A program made the translations under genes and the position numbers. Shown piece by piece: positions 44,988-54,420 of a stretch of 64,000 bases of DNA. This DNA is from Balneolaceae bacterium UBA3186 (GTDB lineage: Bacteria > Bacteroidota > Rhodothermia > Balneolales > Balneolaceae): contig DEXK01000004.1 of assembly GCA_002364085.1 (NCBI GenBank), forward strand, positions 1 to 64,000, in the 5' to 3' direction. The notes beneath the pieces were generated by a model. It had not been told where the DNA came from. It saw only the letters and a list, made by a program, of their open reading frames with translations, and ran no database searches. The stretch's first letter is position 1, and the number at the start of each line of letters is the position of its first letter.

Positions 44988-46817
44988 ATGAAAAATCTAA
45001 AAAAATACAGCCTATATATAGCAATTGGAGTGGTGGGCATTCTCCTTGGTGCTTTAATATTCGGAGGCACAGAAACAAAAGTAGAACTTCAAACTCCGGA
45101 TGAACACATCGCTGACAGTCATACTGATGACGAGGGAAATGTCATTTACTCATGCAGTATGCATCCGAGTGTAAGACAAAGCGAACCCGGTGATTGTCCG
45201 ATCTGCGGAATGGAACTCATTCCGGTGAATGACAATTCAACCGGTGGAAATCCCAATGAATTAACGATGTCGCTGGCTGCGATGAAGTTGGCTGAAATCG
45301 AAACTTCCGTTGTTCGCTCAGGAAATCCGGTATCAACGATCTATTTACCGGGAAAAATAATGCCAGATCAGAATAAGGTATCCAGTGTTACTGCTTTATT
45401 TGGTGGAAGAATCGTAAACCTATATGTGGATTACGAAGGAGCTTTTGTTAGAAAAGGGCAAAAAATTGCTTCGATATATTCTCCTGAACTCATTTCCGCT
45501 CAACAAGAGCTGTTGCAAGCGGTTAAATTCAAAGAGCAAAATCCCGTATTGTATAAATCAGCTAAACGGAAGTTAGCTTTATGGGAATTGCCTGCTCAAA
45601 CTATAGAGAATATCGAGTCAACCGGTGAGATTAAAACCGAACTAGATATCGTCTCTCCAGCTACCGGTTATGTTACCAAGCTGAATGTTTCCCGTGAAGA
45701 CTACGTAAATCGTGGAAGTATGATATATATGGTTGCAGATCTTTCCAGTGTTTGGGTGATGTTTGACGCATATGAATCTGATCTATCCTTAATACAAGAA
45801 GGGCAAAATATTATGTTCACTACAGCAACGTATCCCGGAGAAAAATTTGAAGGAACGGTGAGCTTTGTAGATCCATCAGTAAACAGTATGAGCCGAACAG
45901 CGGACGTGAGAGTAAAGGCGAATAATCCTGAAAAGAAATTAAAGCCGAACATGTTAGCTGAAGGAATATTGACAGCCAATATCTCAAATCAGAAATCTTT
46001 ACTGATTCCAAAATCAGCAGTGCTTTGGACCGGTCCACGATCCATCGTTTTTGTGCAGATACCAGACAAAGAAGAGCCTACTTTTATAGCTCGTGAAGTT
46101 ACGTTAGGTAAACGGGTGGGTGAGCAATACATCATTTTGGAAGGATTGGAAGCCGGTGAAGAAGTAGTAACCCATGGTAATTTCAAATTGGATGGAGCTG
46201 CACAGCTTGCAGATAAGTTAAGTATGATGAACAGAAATCCGGGAACGGGAGCTAATCGCACGGGACATGAAGGTCATAACATGGGAGCAGAAGGTTCCGG
46301 TGAGATGAAAATGGAGATGAATTCTCCATTAATGAATGAGGAACCAATGAATACGGAAGCGAAATCGGTTCCTGCAGAATTTAAATCTCAGTTAAATAAT
46401 GTAGTTCAGGAATATTTGAAATTGAAAGACGCATTGGTAATGTCAGATAAATCCAAAGTTACTGCATATGCGAATAAACTTGAGAATGAACTCAAAAATG
46501 TAAACATGACGCTGGTGAAAGGAGAACTGCATACCACATGGATGAAACAACTTGAAAAAATTGACTCATCTAATAAAGAGCTAAAACAATCTCAGAACAT
46601 CGAAGCTCAAAGGGCTGCCTTTCTAACGCTTTCATCAACCCTGATAGAGAGTGTTAAAACCTTTGGCATACCAAGTGTGATATTCCAACAATATTGCCCT
46701 ATGACAGATGGAGGAAAGGGCGGTTACTGGTTAAGTGAATCAGAAGAAATTAAAAATCCTTATTTCGGTGAGCAGATGCTGAAATGTGGAGAGACTATTA
46801 CTAAAATTGAATCATAA
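44988..46817 (+). CDS. cusB: CusB-type adaptor with HMBD and DUF3347 domains
   Basis: A 609-aa periplasmic adaptor. After an N-terminal membrane anchor (IAIGVVGILLGALIFGG), residues about 54-80 are a heavy-metal-binding domain (CSMHPSVRQSEPGDCPICGM). The HlyD core follows (IYLPGKIMPDQNKVSSVTAL, TELDIVSPATGYVTKLNV, SVWVMFDAYESDLSLIQEGQ) to about residue 415. A Met/His-rich linker (HEGHNMGAEGSGEMKMEM) leads into a C-terminal DUF3347 domain (residues about 460-605, ending YCPMTDGGKGGYWL and LKCGE). The terminal domain is homologous to the next gene's product. Confidence 0.94.
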   Translation: MKNLKKYSLYIAIGVVGILLGALIFGGTETKVELQTPDEHIADSHTDDEGNVIYSCSMHPSVRQSEPGDCPICGMELIPVNDNSTGGNPNELTMSLAAMKLAEIETSVVRSGNPVSTIYLPGKIMPDQNKVSSVTALFGGRIVNLYVDYEGAFVRKGQKIASIYSPELISAQQELLQAVKFKEQNPVLYKSAKRKLALWELPAQTIENIESTGEIKTELDIVSPATGYVTKLNVSREDYVNRGSMIYMVADLSSVWVMFDAYESDLSLIQEGQNIMFTTATYPGEKFEGTVSFVDPSVNSMSRTADVRVKANNPEKKLKPNMLAEGILTANISNQKSLLIPKSAVLWTGPRSIVFVQIPDKEEPTFIAREVTLGKRVGEQYIILEGLEAGEEVVTHGNFKLDGAAQLADKLSMMNRNPGTGANRTGHEGHNMGAEGSGEMKMEMNSPLMNEEPMNTEAKSVPAEFKSQLNNVVQEYLKLKDALVMSDKSKVTAYANKLENELKNVNMTLVKGELHTTWMKQLEKIDSSNKELKQSQNIEAQRAAFLTLSSTLIESVKTFGIPSVIFQQYCPMTDGGKGGYWLSESEEIKNPYFGEQMLKCGETITKIES

Positions 46818-46835
46818 ATCTAAATAAATATTAAA

Positions 46836-47351
46836 ATGAAATATTTCAAAATTACACTTTTAGCATTACTACTTAGCTCAGGAGCTATACAAGCTCAAGA
46901 AAAGAACAAACAAAGCCATGACAAGCACTTAGGTATTCTTATTACGGAATATATTCAATTAAAGGACGCCCTTGTTGCTGACGATTTTGAATTGGCACAA
47001 AAGAGTTTAAATTCATTTTCTAAGGAAATTAATTCGAATAGTGAAATGATAGATCATGAAAGCTCTGATAAATATGATGCTCATCACAAAAGAATGGTTG
47101 CAGCTGTAAATACTACAATGAAAGCACAGGACATAAAAGCTTTAAGAGACAGTTTTGATGAAATTACAGATGAACTACTGGTAGCTATTGAAAACCAAGG
47201 TTATACAGACAATAAGTTATATGTACAATTTTGTCCAATGGCTAATGATAAAAGCGGGGCGAAGTGGCTAAGTACTAAAGAAGAAATTCTGAATCCTTAT
47301 TACGGCTCAATGATGATAAAATGTGGAACAACGCTTAAAACTATAAATTAA
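46836..47351 (+). CDS. Periplasmic DUF3347 protein
   Basis: A 171-aa protein with a signal peptide (LLALLLSSGAIQA|QE) and a single DUF3347 domain: YIQLKDALVADDFELAQ, then FCPMANDKSGAKWLS, NPYYGSMMIKCG. It is a clear paralogue of the C-terminal domain of CusB 18 bp upstream. Conserved Cys, Met and His residues (CPM, KCG) suggest copper binding. It may be a periplasmic metal carrier that hands copper to CusB; this is inferred from domain sharing. Confidence 0.85.
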   Translation: MKYFKITLLALLLSSGAIQAQEKNKQSHDKHLGILITEYIQLKDALVADDFELAQKSLNSFSKEINSNSEMIDHESSDKYDAHHKRMVAAVNTTMKAQDIKALRDSFDEITDELLVAIENQGYTDNKLYVQFCPMANDKSGAKWLSTKEEILNPYYGSMMIKCGTTLKTIN

Positions 47352-47358
47352 TTGAATT

Positions 47359-49386
47359 ATGGAACATGAACATCACCACCATCAAGCCAATAAAGATGAT
47401 CATGAAGGTCATGATAATAAACACAAAGATCATGGCAACCATCATGCACACATGGCACAGGATTTCTTAAAACGTTTTTGGATATCCACTGCTTTAAGTT
47501 TGCCGATTATTGCGCTTTCTCCAATGATTCAAGGGTTACTTGGATTAAGGGAAAGCTTATCTTTTCCGGGTGATGTCTATGTTTCGGCACTTCTTTCAAG
47601 TATAGTATTCTTTTACGGAGGCTGGCCTTTTTTAAAAGGGTTGGTAAACGAATTAAGGAACAAAAAGCCGGGCATGATGACCCTTATTGGTATTGCCATA
47701 ACCACAGCTTATGTATATAGTATGTTGGTTGTATTTGCAGTTGAAGGGAAAATCTTTTTCTGGGAGCTTGTTACCCTTGTAGATATAATGCTTATAGGGC
47801 ACTATATCGAAATGAAATCCGTAATGAGTGCTTCAAAAGCTTTGGAGGAACTTGCAAAATTGATGCCTTCGGAAGCGCATTTGGTTCAGGAAGATGGATC
47901 AACCAAAGAGGTGGCTCTTGAAGAGCTAAAGAAAGGTGATCGGGTTCTTATAAAACCCGGCGAAAAAATACCCGCTGACGGATTCATAGTTAAAGGTAAG
48001 AGTTCCGTGGATGAATCTCTCATGACCGGAGAATCAAAGCCGGTAAATAAGGGAGAAGAAGACGAAGTTATAGGTGGGTCTATTAATGGAGAAGGTTCGT
48101 TAACAATTGAAATTAATAAGACGGGCGAGGATTCATTTCTTTCTCAGGTTATTACTCTTGTAAAACAAGCTCAGGATAGCAAGTCAAAAACACAAGATCT
48201 TGCAAATAGAGCTGCGTTCTGGCTTACCTTGATAGCGCTTGGTGCAGGAACTATTACGTTCTTTGTATGGACATTTCTTACAACTCAGGATTTCGTATTT
48301 GCTCTTGAACGTACAGTAACTGTTATGGTTATTGCTTGTCCTCATGCATTAGGTTTAGCGGTACCATTAGTAGTAGCTGTTTCGACTAACTTAGCTGCTA
48401 AAAATGGGTTTCTGATTAGAAATAGAACTGCGTTTGAAGATGCCAGAAATTTGGGAGCTGTAATCTTTGATAAAACGGGAACACTCACCAAAGGTGTTTT
48501 TGAAGTTACCGATATTATGACATTTTCAGAAGATTATAAGAAAGAACGTTTGCTACAATTAACAGCTTCTTTAGAACAAAATTCTGAACATCCTATCGCT
48601 CAGGGAATTGTAAAATCTGCTGACTCACTTCTTGAAGTAAACGATTTTAATTCTATAACAGGGAAAGGAATTGAAGGTAATATTGACGGACTTTCAATCA
48701 AAGTAGTAAGCCCCGGTTATTTAAGAGAGAATGATATCGAATTGCCAGATGATCAATATCAAACCCTCTCAAAACAAGGTAAAACGGTTGTATTTGTTAT
48801 TGTTGAAGGCGAACTAAAAGGGGCAATTGCACTTGGTGATACCATTAGAGAAGACTCCAAAATTGCAATTAACCAGTTGCATGATATGGGTATCGAATGC
48901 ATTATGCTTACAGGAGATAACAAACAAACAGCTGCTTACGTGGCTAAGGAACTGGGTCTGGATGACTACTTCGCTGAAGTTTTGCCCAACGAAAAAGCAG
49001 ATAAAATTAAGGAAGTCCAATCACGAGGATTAAAAGTTGCCATGACAGGTGATGGTGTGAATGATGCTCCGGCACTTGCCCAAGCGGATGTGGGAATAGC
49101 AATTGGAACCGGTTCTGATGTAGCTATAGAAACAGGAGATATAATTCTCACACAAAGTAATCCCAAAGACGTAGCAGCATTAATAGCTCTTGCTAAAGCT
49201 ACCTACAAAAAAATGGTGCAGAACCTGTTTTGGGCCACCGGGTATAACGCCGTAGCTATTCCATTGGCAGCAGGTGTATTATTTTCGTTTGGGGTCATAT
49301 TAAATCCGGCTGTAGGTGCAGGTTTGATGTCGATAAGTACCGTAGTTGTTGCTGTGAATGCACGACTTCTTAAAATTGAAAGATGA
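47359..49386 (+). CDS. copB: CopB-type (P1B-3) copper-exporting P-type ATPase
   Basis: A 675-aa P1B ATPase whose metal site is C327-P-H329 (IACPHALGLAVP), the CPH signature of the P1B-3 (CopB) type. The N-terminus has no HMA domain but a long His-rich stretch (MEHEHHHHQANKDDHEGHDN and more to about residue 32). DKTGT, SEHPIA and GDGVNDAP are intact, and the last helix ends STVVVAVNARLL. It exports Cu(II) or Cu(I) to the periplasm. It begins 7 bp after the DUF3347 gene. Confidence 0.94.
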   Translation: MEHEHHHHQANKDDHEGHDNKHKDHGNHHAHMAQDFLKRFWISTALSLPIIALSPMIQGLLGLRESLSFPGDVYVSALLSSIVFFYGGWPFLKGLVNELRNKKPGMMTLIGIAITTAYVYSMLVVFAVEGKIFFWELVTLVDIMLIGHYIEMKSVMSASKALEELAKLMPSEAHLVQEDGSTKEVALEELKKGDRVLIKPGEKIPADGFIVKGKSSVDESLMTGESKPVNKGEEDEVIGGSINGEGSLTIEINKTGEDSFLSQVITLVKQAQDSKSKTQDLANRAAFWLTLIALGAGTITFFVWTFLTTQDFVFALERTVTVMVIACPHALGLAVPLVVAVSTNLAAKNGFLIRNRTAFEDARNLGAVIFDKTGTLTKGVFEVTDIMTFSEDYKKERLLQLTASLEQNSEHPIAQGIVKSADSLLEVNDFNSITGKGIEGNIDGLSIKVVSPGYLRENDIELPDDQYQTLSKQGKTVVFVIVEGELKGAIALGDTIREDSKIAINQLHDMGIECIMLTGDNKQTAAYVAKELGLDDYFAEVLPNEKADKIKEVQSRGLKVAMTGDGVNDAPALAQADVGIAIGTGSDVAIETGDIILTQSNPKDVAALIALAKATYKKMVQNLFWATGYNAVAIPLAAGVLFSFGVILNPAVGAGLMSISTVVVAVNARLLKIER

Positions 49387-49410
49387 ATCTATAAATCAAA
49401 TAAAAGACTT

Positions 49411-51225
49411 ATGAAAAAAGAAGAGAAGAATACCAAGAAGATTAGTAGAAGAGCATTTTTCCGTTACACAGCTTCTATTGGGGCTGTTGTGGGAATGTCA
49501 ACTATTTTGCCGGCATATGCTTTTGCAGGATTTGGGGAAAGAGATGTGTTGGAACCCAAAGGTGCTGACAATATTTTAGATCTAACCATAAGTGAAATTC
49601 CTATCAACATTGACGGGAAAACAAGTACTGCCATTGGAATAAATGGAAGTGTTCCCGGACCGCTTATCCGCTTAAAAGAAGGCGAAGATGTTTTACTTAG
49701 AGTTAAAAATGAGCTTAAAGAAGATACATCTATTCACTGGCATGGAATTATTTTACCGTTTCAAATGGATGGAGTTCCGGGAGTAAGTTTCGATGGTATT
49801 AAACCGGGAGAAACTTTTGAATACCGCTTTCCGGTAACTCAAAATGGTACATACTGGTATCACAGCCATTCAAAATTACAGGAACAGTTGGGACATTATG
49901 GACCAATGATTATTGAACCAAAAGATAATGATCCTGTTGAGTATGACAGAGAGTATCCTGTGTTACTATCTGACTGGACATTTGAGAGTCCATATGATGT
50001 AATGAACAATATGAAAAAAATGGATGGTTACTATAATTATCAGAAGCGAACGTTTGGCGAGTTCTTTAAAGATGTTTCGGAAGATGGTTTTGTAAGTGCA
50101 TTTAAAAATTATACATCATTTGCACGAATGCGTATGAGTCCAACCGATCTTGCAGATGTTACAGGAGCCACCTACACCTACTTAATGAATGGTCGTGGTC
50201 CGGAATCGAATTGGAATGCTCTTTTTAAAAAAGGAGAAAGAATACGTTTACGATTCATCAATGGTTCTGCAGGATCTACTTTTGATGTTCGCATTCCCGG
50301 ATTGAAAATGACGGTAGTTCAGGCAGATGGACAGAATATAGAGCCGGTTTCTATTGAAGAGTTCAGAATTGGTATCGCCGAAACGTATGATGTAATTGTT
50401 GAACCAAAAGAAGAGAAAGCATTTACAATTTTTGCTGAATCACTTGATCGAAGTGGTTTTGCGCGTGGCACGTTAGCTCCTAATGAAGGAATGGCTGCGG
50501 CAGTTCCTGTTCTTCGTCCAAGACCAACCCGTACTATGAAAGATATGGGGATGAATATGAGCGATATGAAGATGGACGGCATGAAGATGGATAACATGGA
50601 AAAGAAAGACAACGCCATGGAAGGAATGGATAATGGAAACATGGACCATAATATGATGGGTATGTCAGGTATGAATTCAGATCCTGTAAAACATGGTCCT
50701 GATCGACATGGAGTTGGCGCAGCAGCGATTGCCGATAATCAATACAATCGCTTAAATGAGCCGGGAATAGGGTTAGGAAAAGACGGGCGTAAAGTTCTTG
50801 TGTACAATGATTTGAAAAGTCTTGAGCCAAATATTGATGAGAGAAAACCGGAAAGAGAAGTTGAATTACATCTTACAGGAAATATGGAACGCTATATGTG
50901 GTCTTTTGATGGTAAAGAATTCAATGAGGTAAAAGGACCTATTGAATTTACTCAGGATGAAAGACTACGCTTGATTCTTGTAAACGATACGATGATGGAA
51001 CATCCTATCCATTTACACGGAATGTGGATGGAATTAGAGAACGAAAACGGGATCTATAATCCTCGAAAACACACTCTTTTAATACAACCGGCACAGCGAA
51101 TCTCTGCACTAGTCACACCAAGAGATAAAGGGCGATGGGCTTTTCATTGCCACATTCTATATCACATGGAAATGGGGATGTTTCGAGTTGTACAGGTTAG
51201 TGATAAAAATGGAGGGATCTACTAA
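49411..51225 (+). CDS. copA: CopA/PcoA-type multicopper oxidase
   Basis: A 604-aa three-cupredoxin oxidase. The N-terminus has a Tat-type signal (ISRRAFFRYT, then a hydrophobic stretch to AYAFAG), so it is exported folded. Copper ligands: HWHG (109-112), YWYHSHSK, HPIHLHGM and the type-1 copper loop HCHILYHMEMGM (H579). A Met-rich insertion runs from about residue 377 (MKDMGMNMSDMKMDGMKMDN) to about 422 (NMMGMSGM), usual for Cu(I) oxidases. It is 24 bp after the ATPase gene. Role: periplasmic Cu(I) oxidation, from family knowledge. The name conflicts with the CopA ATPase at 56699. Confidence 0.94.
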   Translation: MKKEEKNTKKISRRAFFRYTASIGAVVGMSTILPAYAFAGFGERDVLEPKGADNILDLTISEIPINIDGKTSTAIGINGSVPGPLIRLKEGEDVLLRVKNELKEDTSIHWHGIILPFQMDGVPGVSFDGIKPGETFEYRFPVTQNGTYWYHSHSKLQEQLGHYGPMIIEPKDNDPVEYDREYPVLLSDWTFESPYDVMNNMKKMDGYYNYQKRTFGEFFKDVSEDGFVSAFKNYTSFARMRMSPTDLADVTGATYTYLMNGRGPESNWNALFKKGERIRLRFINGSAGSTFDVRIPGLKMTVVQADGQNIEPVSIEEFRIGIAETYDVIVEPKEEKAFTIFAESLDRSGFARGTLAPNEGMAAAVPVLRPRPTRTMKDMGMNMSDMKMDGMKMDNMEKKDNAMEGMDNGNMDHNMMGMSGMNSDPVKHGPDRHGVGAAAIADNQYNRLNEPGIGLGKDGRKVLVYNDLKSLEPNIDERKPEREVELHLTGNMERYMWSFDGKEFNEVKGPIEFTQDERLRLILVNDTMMEHPIHLHGMWMELENENGIYNPRKHTLLIQPAQRISALVTPRDKGRWAFHCHILYHMEMGMFRVVQVSDKNGGIY

Positions 51226-51281
51226 TGCAACAAGTAAATGTCATTGTTAAGCGAACCCCAAAAATTTTCAGTAACAATATT

Positions 51282-52043
51282 ATGTTAAAGATAAATTTTC
51301 AAAAAATAGCACTCATTTTGTTACCCATATTAATTTTAACCGGTAACTCAGTGAAAGCTCAAAAGGCTCCGGAATTTAGCAACAAGATTCTTCCCGATAA
51401 CAAAACCTATTTCTACTTTGTAGCTGACAGGTTTGAATACTATTCTAAAGAAGGCACAAATCCCTTGGTTTGGGATGTTCAGGGGTATTATGGAAAGGAT
51501 TACAATAAATTCTGGTTTAAAGCAGAAGGGGAAGCCCTTACTTCAGAAAAAGAAGGAGAAATGGAATTTCAAGGGTTATACAGTCGCCCGGTAACTTCCT
51601 ATTTCGATGTTCAAGCAGGTCTAAGATACGATGTTGCCTATAACAGCATTACCAGTAATTCAAGAGCTTTTGCAGTTTTGGGTTTGCAAGGTTTAGCTCC
51701 TTATTTATTTGAAGTGGATGGAAGTATCGCAGTAAGTGAAGACGGAGATTTATCGGGTAGTTTTGAAGGTGAGTTAGACTTGCTGATGACTCAGCGGCTC
51801 ATTATCCAACCAAGATTGGCCACAAGTGTAGCGGTTCAAAAAGTAGAAGACTTCGGAGTGGGATCAGGGCTCAATAATATCCAGCTTGGTTTAAGATTGA
51901 GATACGAGATTAAGCGAGAATTCGCTCCTTATTTGGGAATTTCCTGGAATAGGAAATTGAGCGAAACAGCAGATCTGGCAAAACTTGAAGGTGCAGATGT
52001 AAGTGTATTTGGAGTAGTTGCTGGGGTAAGGTTGTGGTATTAA
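51282..52043 (+). CDS. CopB/PcoB-type outer-membrane copper protein
   Basis: About 253 aa from the ATG at 51282, with a signal peptide (LKINFQKIALILLPILILTG, cut near SVKA|Q). The body matches the PcoB/CopB family: the FYFVADRFEYYSKEGTNPLV start (quoted in part: FVADRFEYYSKEG), VWDVQGYYGKDYNKFWFKAEG (quoted in part: GYYGKDYNKFWFKAEG) and LRLRYEIKREFAPYLGISW beta strands of an outer-membrane barrel. An ATG at 51225 overlaps the oxidase stop (TAATG) and would add 19 residues before the signal peptide; it may serve for coupling. Copper sequestration or oxidation at the outer membrane is the assumed role. Confidence 0.88.
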   Translation: MLKINFQKIALILLPILILTGNSVKAQKAPEFSNKILPDNKTYFYFVADRFEYYSKEGTNPLVWDVQGYYGKDYNKFWFKAEGEALTSEKEGEMEFQGLYSRPVTSYFDVQAGLRYDVAYNSITSNSRAFAVLGLQGLAPYLFEVDGSIAVSEDGDLSGSFEGELDLLMTQRLIIQPRLATSVAVQKVEDFGVGSGLNNIQLGLRLRYEIKREFAPYLGISWNRKLSETADLAKLEGADVSVFGVVAGVRLWY

Positions 52044-52211
52044 AAAGAAACTTGTTTGGTAAACACATTAAAACAAGAGATAAGGATTAAATAAGAAAAT
52101 AAAAGAACAAGATTTTGAATAGCTGATCAATTTAGGGTTGAATTGATAAACATTAATAAAATGAGATGCTCTCTACGTAAATATAATAACTGATAAATAA
52201 ATACTACTACT

Positions 52212-52751
52212 ATGGAAACTTCAAAACACGAAAAAGGAAACTATCTAAAATTTTTCATGATGATTGGCACCTCCATGATTGCAATGTTTTTCTTGATGTA
52301 TTTACACTCGTATGAGATTCTAAATCATGCCTGGTTTAGTGAAACGCGTTTATTTATGACGATGATTATGGGTGGCGCTATGATTATCATCATGCTCGCA
52401 TTTATGCTGAACATGTATAAAAATAAAAACGCCAACATCAGTATTTTGGCAGGTGGTCTGCTACTTATTATCGCATCAATTTGGTTGGTTCGCAGCCAAA
52501 CCACTGTTAGCGGAACTGACTATATGGAAGGAATGATTCCACATCACTCAATTGCTATTCTGACTAGTGAAAGGGCGAATATAGAGGATAAAAGAGTTCG
52601 TAAACTGGCCGATGAAATTATTGCAGCTCAACTCCGTGAGATCAAAGAAATGGAATGGTTAATTGAAGACATCAAAAATAATGGAATTGCTGAAACAGCA
52701 GAAGAAGCGAATTCAAGACCGGTGCCAAACTTTGAAGGGAGTTTGAATTAA
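52212..52751 (+). CDS. Four-helix membrane protein with a DUF305 domain
   Basis: A 179-aa protein. Residues 1-95 have three to four membrane helices rich in Met (FMMIGTSMIAMFFLMYLHSY, MTMIMGGAMIIIMLAFMLNM). The C-terminal part is a DUF305 domain with YMEGMIPHHSIAILTSERA (residues about 103-121), containing the paired histidines of the family. DUF305 proteins sit near copper genes and are thought to bind copper. A 168-bp AT-rich gap separates it from the PcoB-like gene, so a second promoter is possible. Membrane helices plus a HH motif fit copper handling at the inner-membrane face. Confidence 0.8.
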   Translation: METSKHEKGNYLKFFMMIGTSMIAMFFLMYLHSYEILNHAWFSETRLFMTMIMGGAMIIIMLAFMLNMYKNKNANISILAGGLLLIIASIWLVRSQTTVSGTDYMEGMIPHHSIAILTSERANIEDKRVRKLADEIIAAQLREIKEMEWLIEDIKNNGIAETAEEANSRPVPNFEGSLN

Positions 52752-52819
52752 CCGCTTTCAAAGCATGTATAATAGATGCTAACTAAACATACACTAACAT
52801 AAATCAAATTTAAAAAACT

Positions 52820-53893
52820 ATGGAACTTATACCTGAATGGGCACCAAATATTCATCCGCTATTGGTTCATTTTCCAATTGGAATTATCATTTTAGCGGCA
52901 TTGATGAACTTTATTTCTCTCTTTATTCCCGAAGAATGGTGGGACGAAAAGAAGAATACGATTATATATATAATAGGATCTGTTTCTGCAATAGGAGTTT
53001 ATTATTCCGGTAAATCAGCAGCGGACAGTGTTTTTCTTCCAACGGAAGCTCAAACAGTATTAAATGATCACGCAGACTGGGCTCTTTGGCTGGTGTGGTT
53101 TTTTATAGCGTATGCCATCGTAAGAATCGGACTACATTATTTTAAACTTTTTGAGAAATCGATAACTAAATACGTGGCTTTTGTAGCAGTACTTCCGGGA
53201 ATCTTTTTGTTATACGAAACGGGAGAACACGGAGCTGAAATGGTATTTGGTTATGGAGCCGGTACCGGACAATTACTTGAACAAGAAGAAGTTTCTCCTG
53301 ATTTAACGGATTCAAACCCTGCTTCCTCTGAATCTTCTTTTACACAAAAAGAAAATGGTGATTGGTTCTGGGAAATGAATGAAAATGCAGTAACTGATTT
53401 GATAGGAAATTTTCACTGGACAGGAGGATCAGTTAATGAGCTGAATCCTGAAGTAGCAGCTTCAAATAGTACTCAGTATTTGAAATTAAGCATAAACGAA
53501 GGATCAAACACTTTCGTCACACATAACAATTATCAAAATGTTCAGGTCGACTACTATATCGACATGACTGACCTTGATGGGGAGTTGATGCTGATTCACC
53601 ATTTCATCGATAACGAAAATTTTGATTATGTACAGCTCAGATCTTCAGGTGTAATAATACAGGGAAGAAAAGAGCAAGGTGAAAACACTGTGTTTCAGGA
53701 AGGTAAATTTGAAACAGGTGGAGTTCAGTTTTTTAGGGTTGTAGGAAACGGTACTCACTTCAGGGGTTATGTAAATAAAGAAATGGCTGTTCATGGACAC
53801 GACGATGCTCCGGAATCGGGAGCCATTGGTTTAAGAATTGAAGGAGAAGGAAGTATTCTCATTTCAAAAATCGAACTATCACAATTAAAATAA
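52820..53893 (+). CDS. DUF2231 membrane protein with a C-terminal LamG-like domain
   Basis: A 357-aa protein. Residues 5-145 are a DUF2231 membrane part beginning with the NIHPLLVHFPIGIIILAAL stretch (quoted in part: HPLLVHFPIGIIIL) and three to four helices. After a Ser/Glu linker, residues about 180-355 are a beta-sandwich domain like the LamG/DUF1080 family (NGDWFWEMNEN, FVTHNNYQNVQVDYYIDM, VVGNGTHFRGYVN). The combination of a small membrane domain with an exported jelly-roll is unusual to my knowledge. DUF2231 domains occur in copper and redox contexts; the role here is unknown. Confidence 0.7.
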   Translation: MELIPEWAPNIHPLLVHFPIGIIILAALMNFISLFIPEEWWDEKKNTIIYIIGSVSAIGVYYSGKSAADSVFLPTEAQTVLNDHADWALWLVWFFIAYAIVRIGLHYFKLFEKSITKYVAFVAVLPGIFLLYETGEHGAEMVFGYGAGTGQLLEQEEVSPDLTDSNPASSESSFTQKENGDWFWEMNENAVTDLIGNFHWTGGSVNELNPEVAASNSTQYLKLSINEGSNTFVTHNNYQNVQVDYYIDMTDLDGELMLIHHFIDNENFDYVQLRSSGVIIQGRKEQGENTVFQEGKFETGGVQFFRVVGNGTHFRGYVNKEMAVHGHDDAPESGAIGLRIEGEGSILISKIELSQLK

Positions 53894-53905
53894 AAGGTAA
53901 AAAAA

Positions 53906-54397
53906 ATGAAAACAATACTATTAACAGGTTTATTATTACTTTCAACGGGATTCATATCAGCTCAGAATATGGATCACGAGAATCATAAGAATATGGCAAG
54001 TTCCGAGGAAGTGGAAGCTGTAAAAAAAGTACTGAAAGCGTATAAAAACGCACTCGAGGCTTTAGATGTAACCGGAACACAAAAACTATTTACAGATGAT
54101 GCAGATGTTTTTGAAAACGGAAAATATGAAGGAAGCTATCAGGATTATTTAGATCATCATATTGGACCTGAATTGGGTCATTTTAAAGAATTTTCGTTCA
54201 TCGATTATAAAGTGGATGTACAAATTGAAGGAAAGATTGCAGTTGCCTTTGAGACGTACAACTATAAGATCGTAACGGGAGGGGAAGACAGCAGAACTAT
54301 CGAAAGACAAGCAGTAGCTACTTCAGTTCTTAAGAAAACAGAATCGGGATGGAAGATCATGCAGAATCATGGTTCATCCAGAGCCGTACGAAATTAA
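53906..54397 (+). CDS. Exported NTF2-like (DUF4440/SnoaL-type) protein
   Basis: A 163-aa protein with a signal peptide (MKTILLTGLLLLSTGFISA|QN) and a His-containing start (MDHENHKNMA). The rest is an NTF2-like cone fold: LKAYKNALEALDVTGTQKLF, then DYLDHHIGPELGHFKEF and a closing WKIMQNHGSSR. It shares the YL-x-HH and WK-x(5)-H-x-SSR patterns with the gene at 54919. Ligand or catalytic function unknown; the paired histidines may bind copper. It is 12 bp after the DUF2231 gene. Confidence 0.82.
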   Translation: MKTILLTGLLLLSTGFISAQNMDHENHKNMASSEEVEAVKKVLKAYKNALEALDVTGTQKLFTDDADVFENGKYEGSYQDYLDHHIGPELGHFKEFSFIDYKVDVQIEGKIAVAFETYNYKIVTGGEDSRTIERQAVATSVLKKTESGWKIMQNHGSSRAVRN

Positions 54398-54420
54398 CAT
54401 TCTGAGTTTAAATTTCTACA

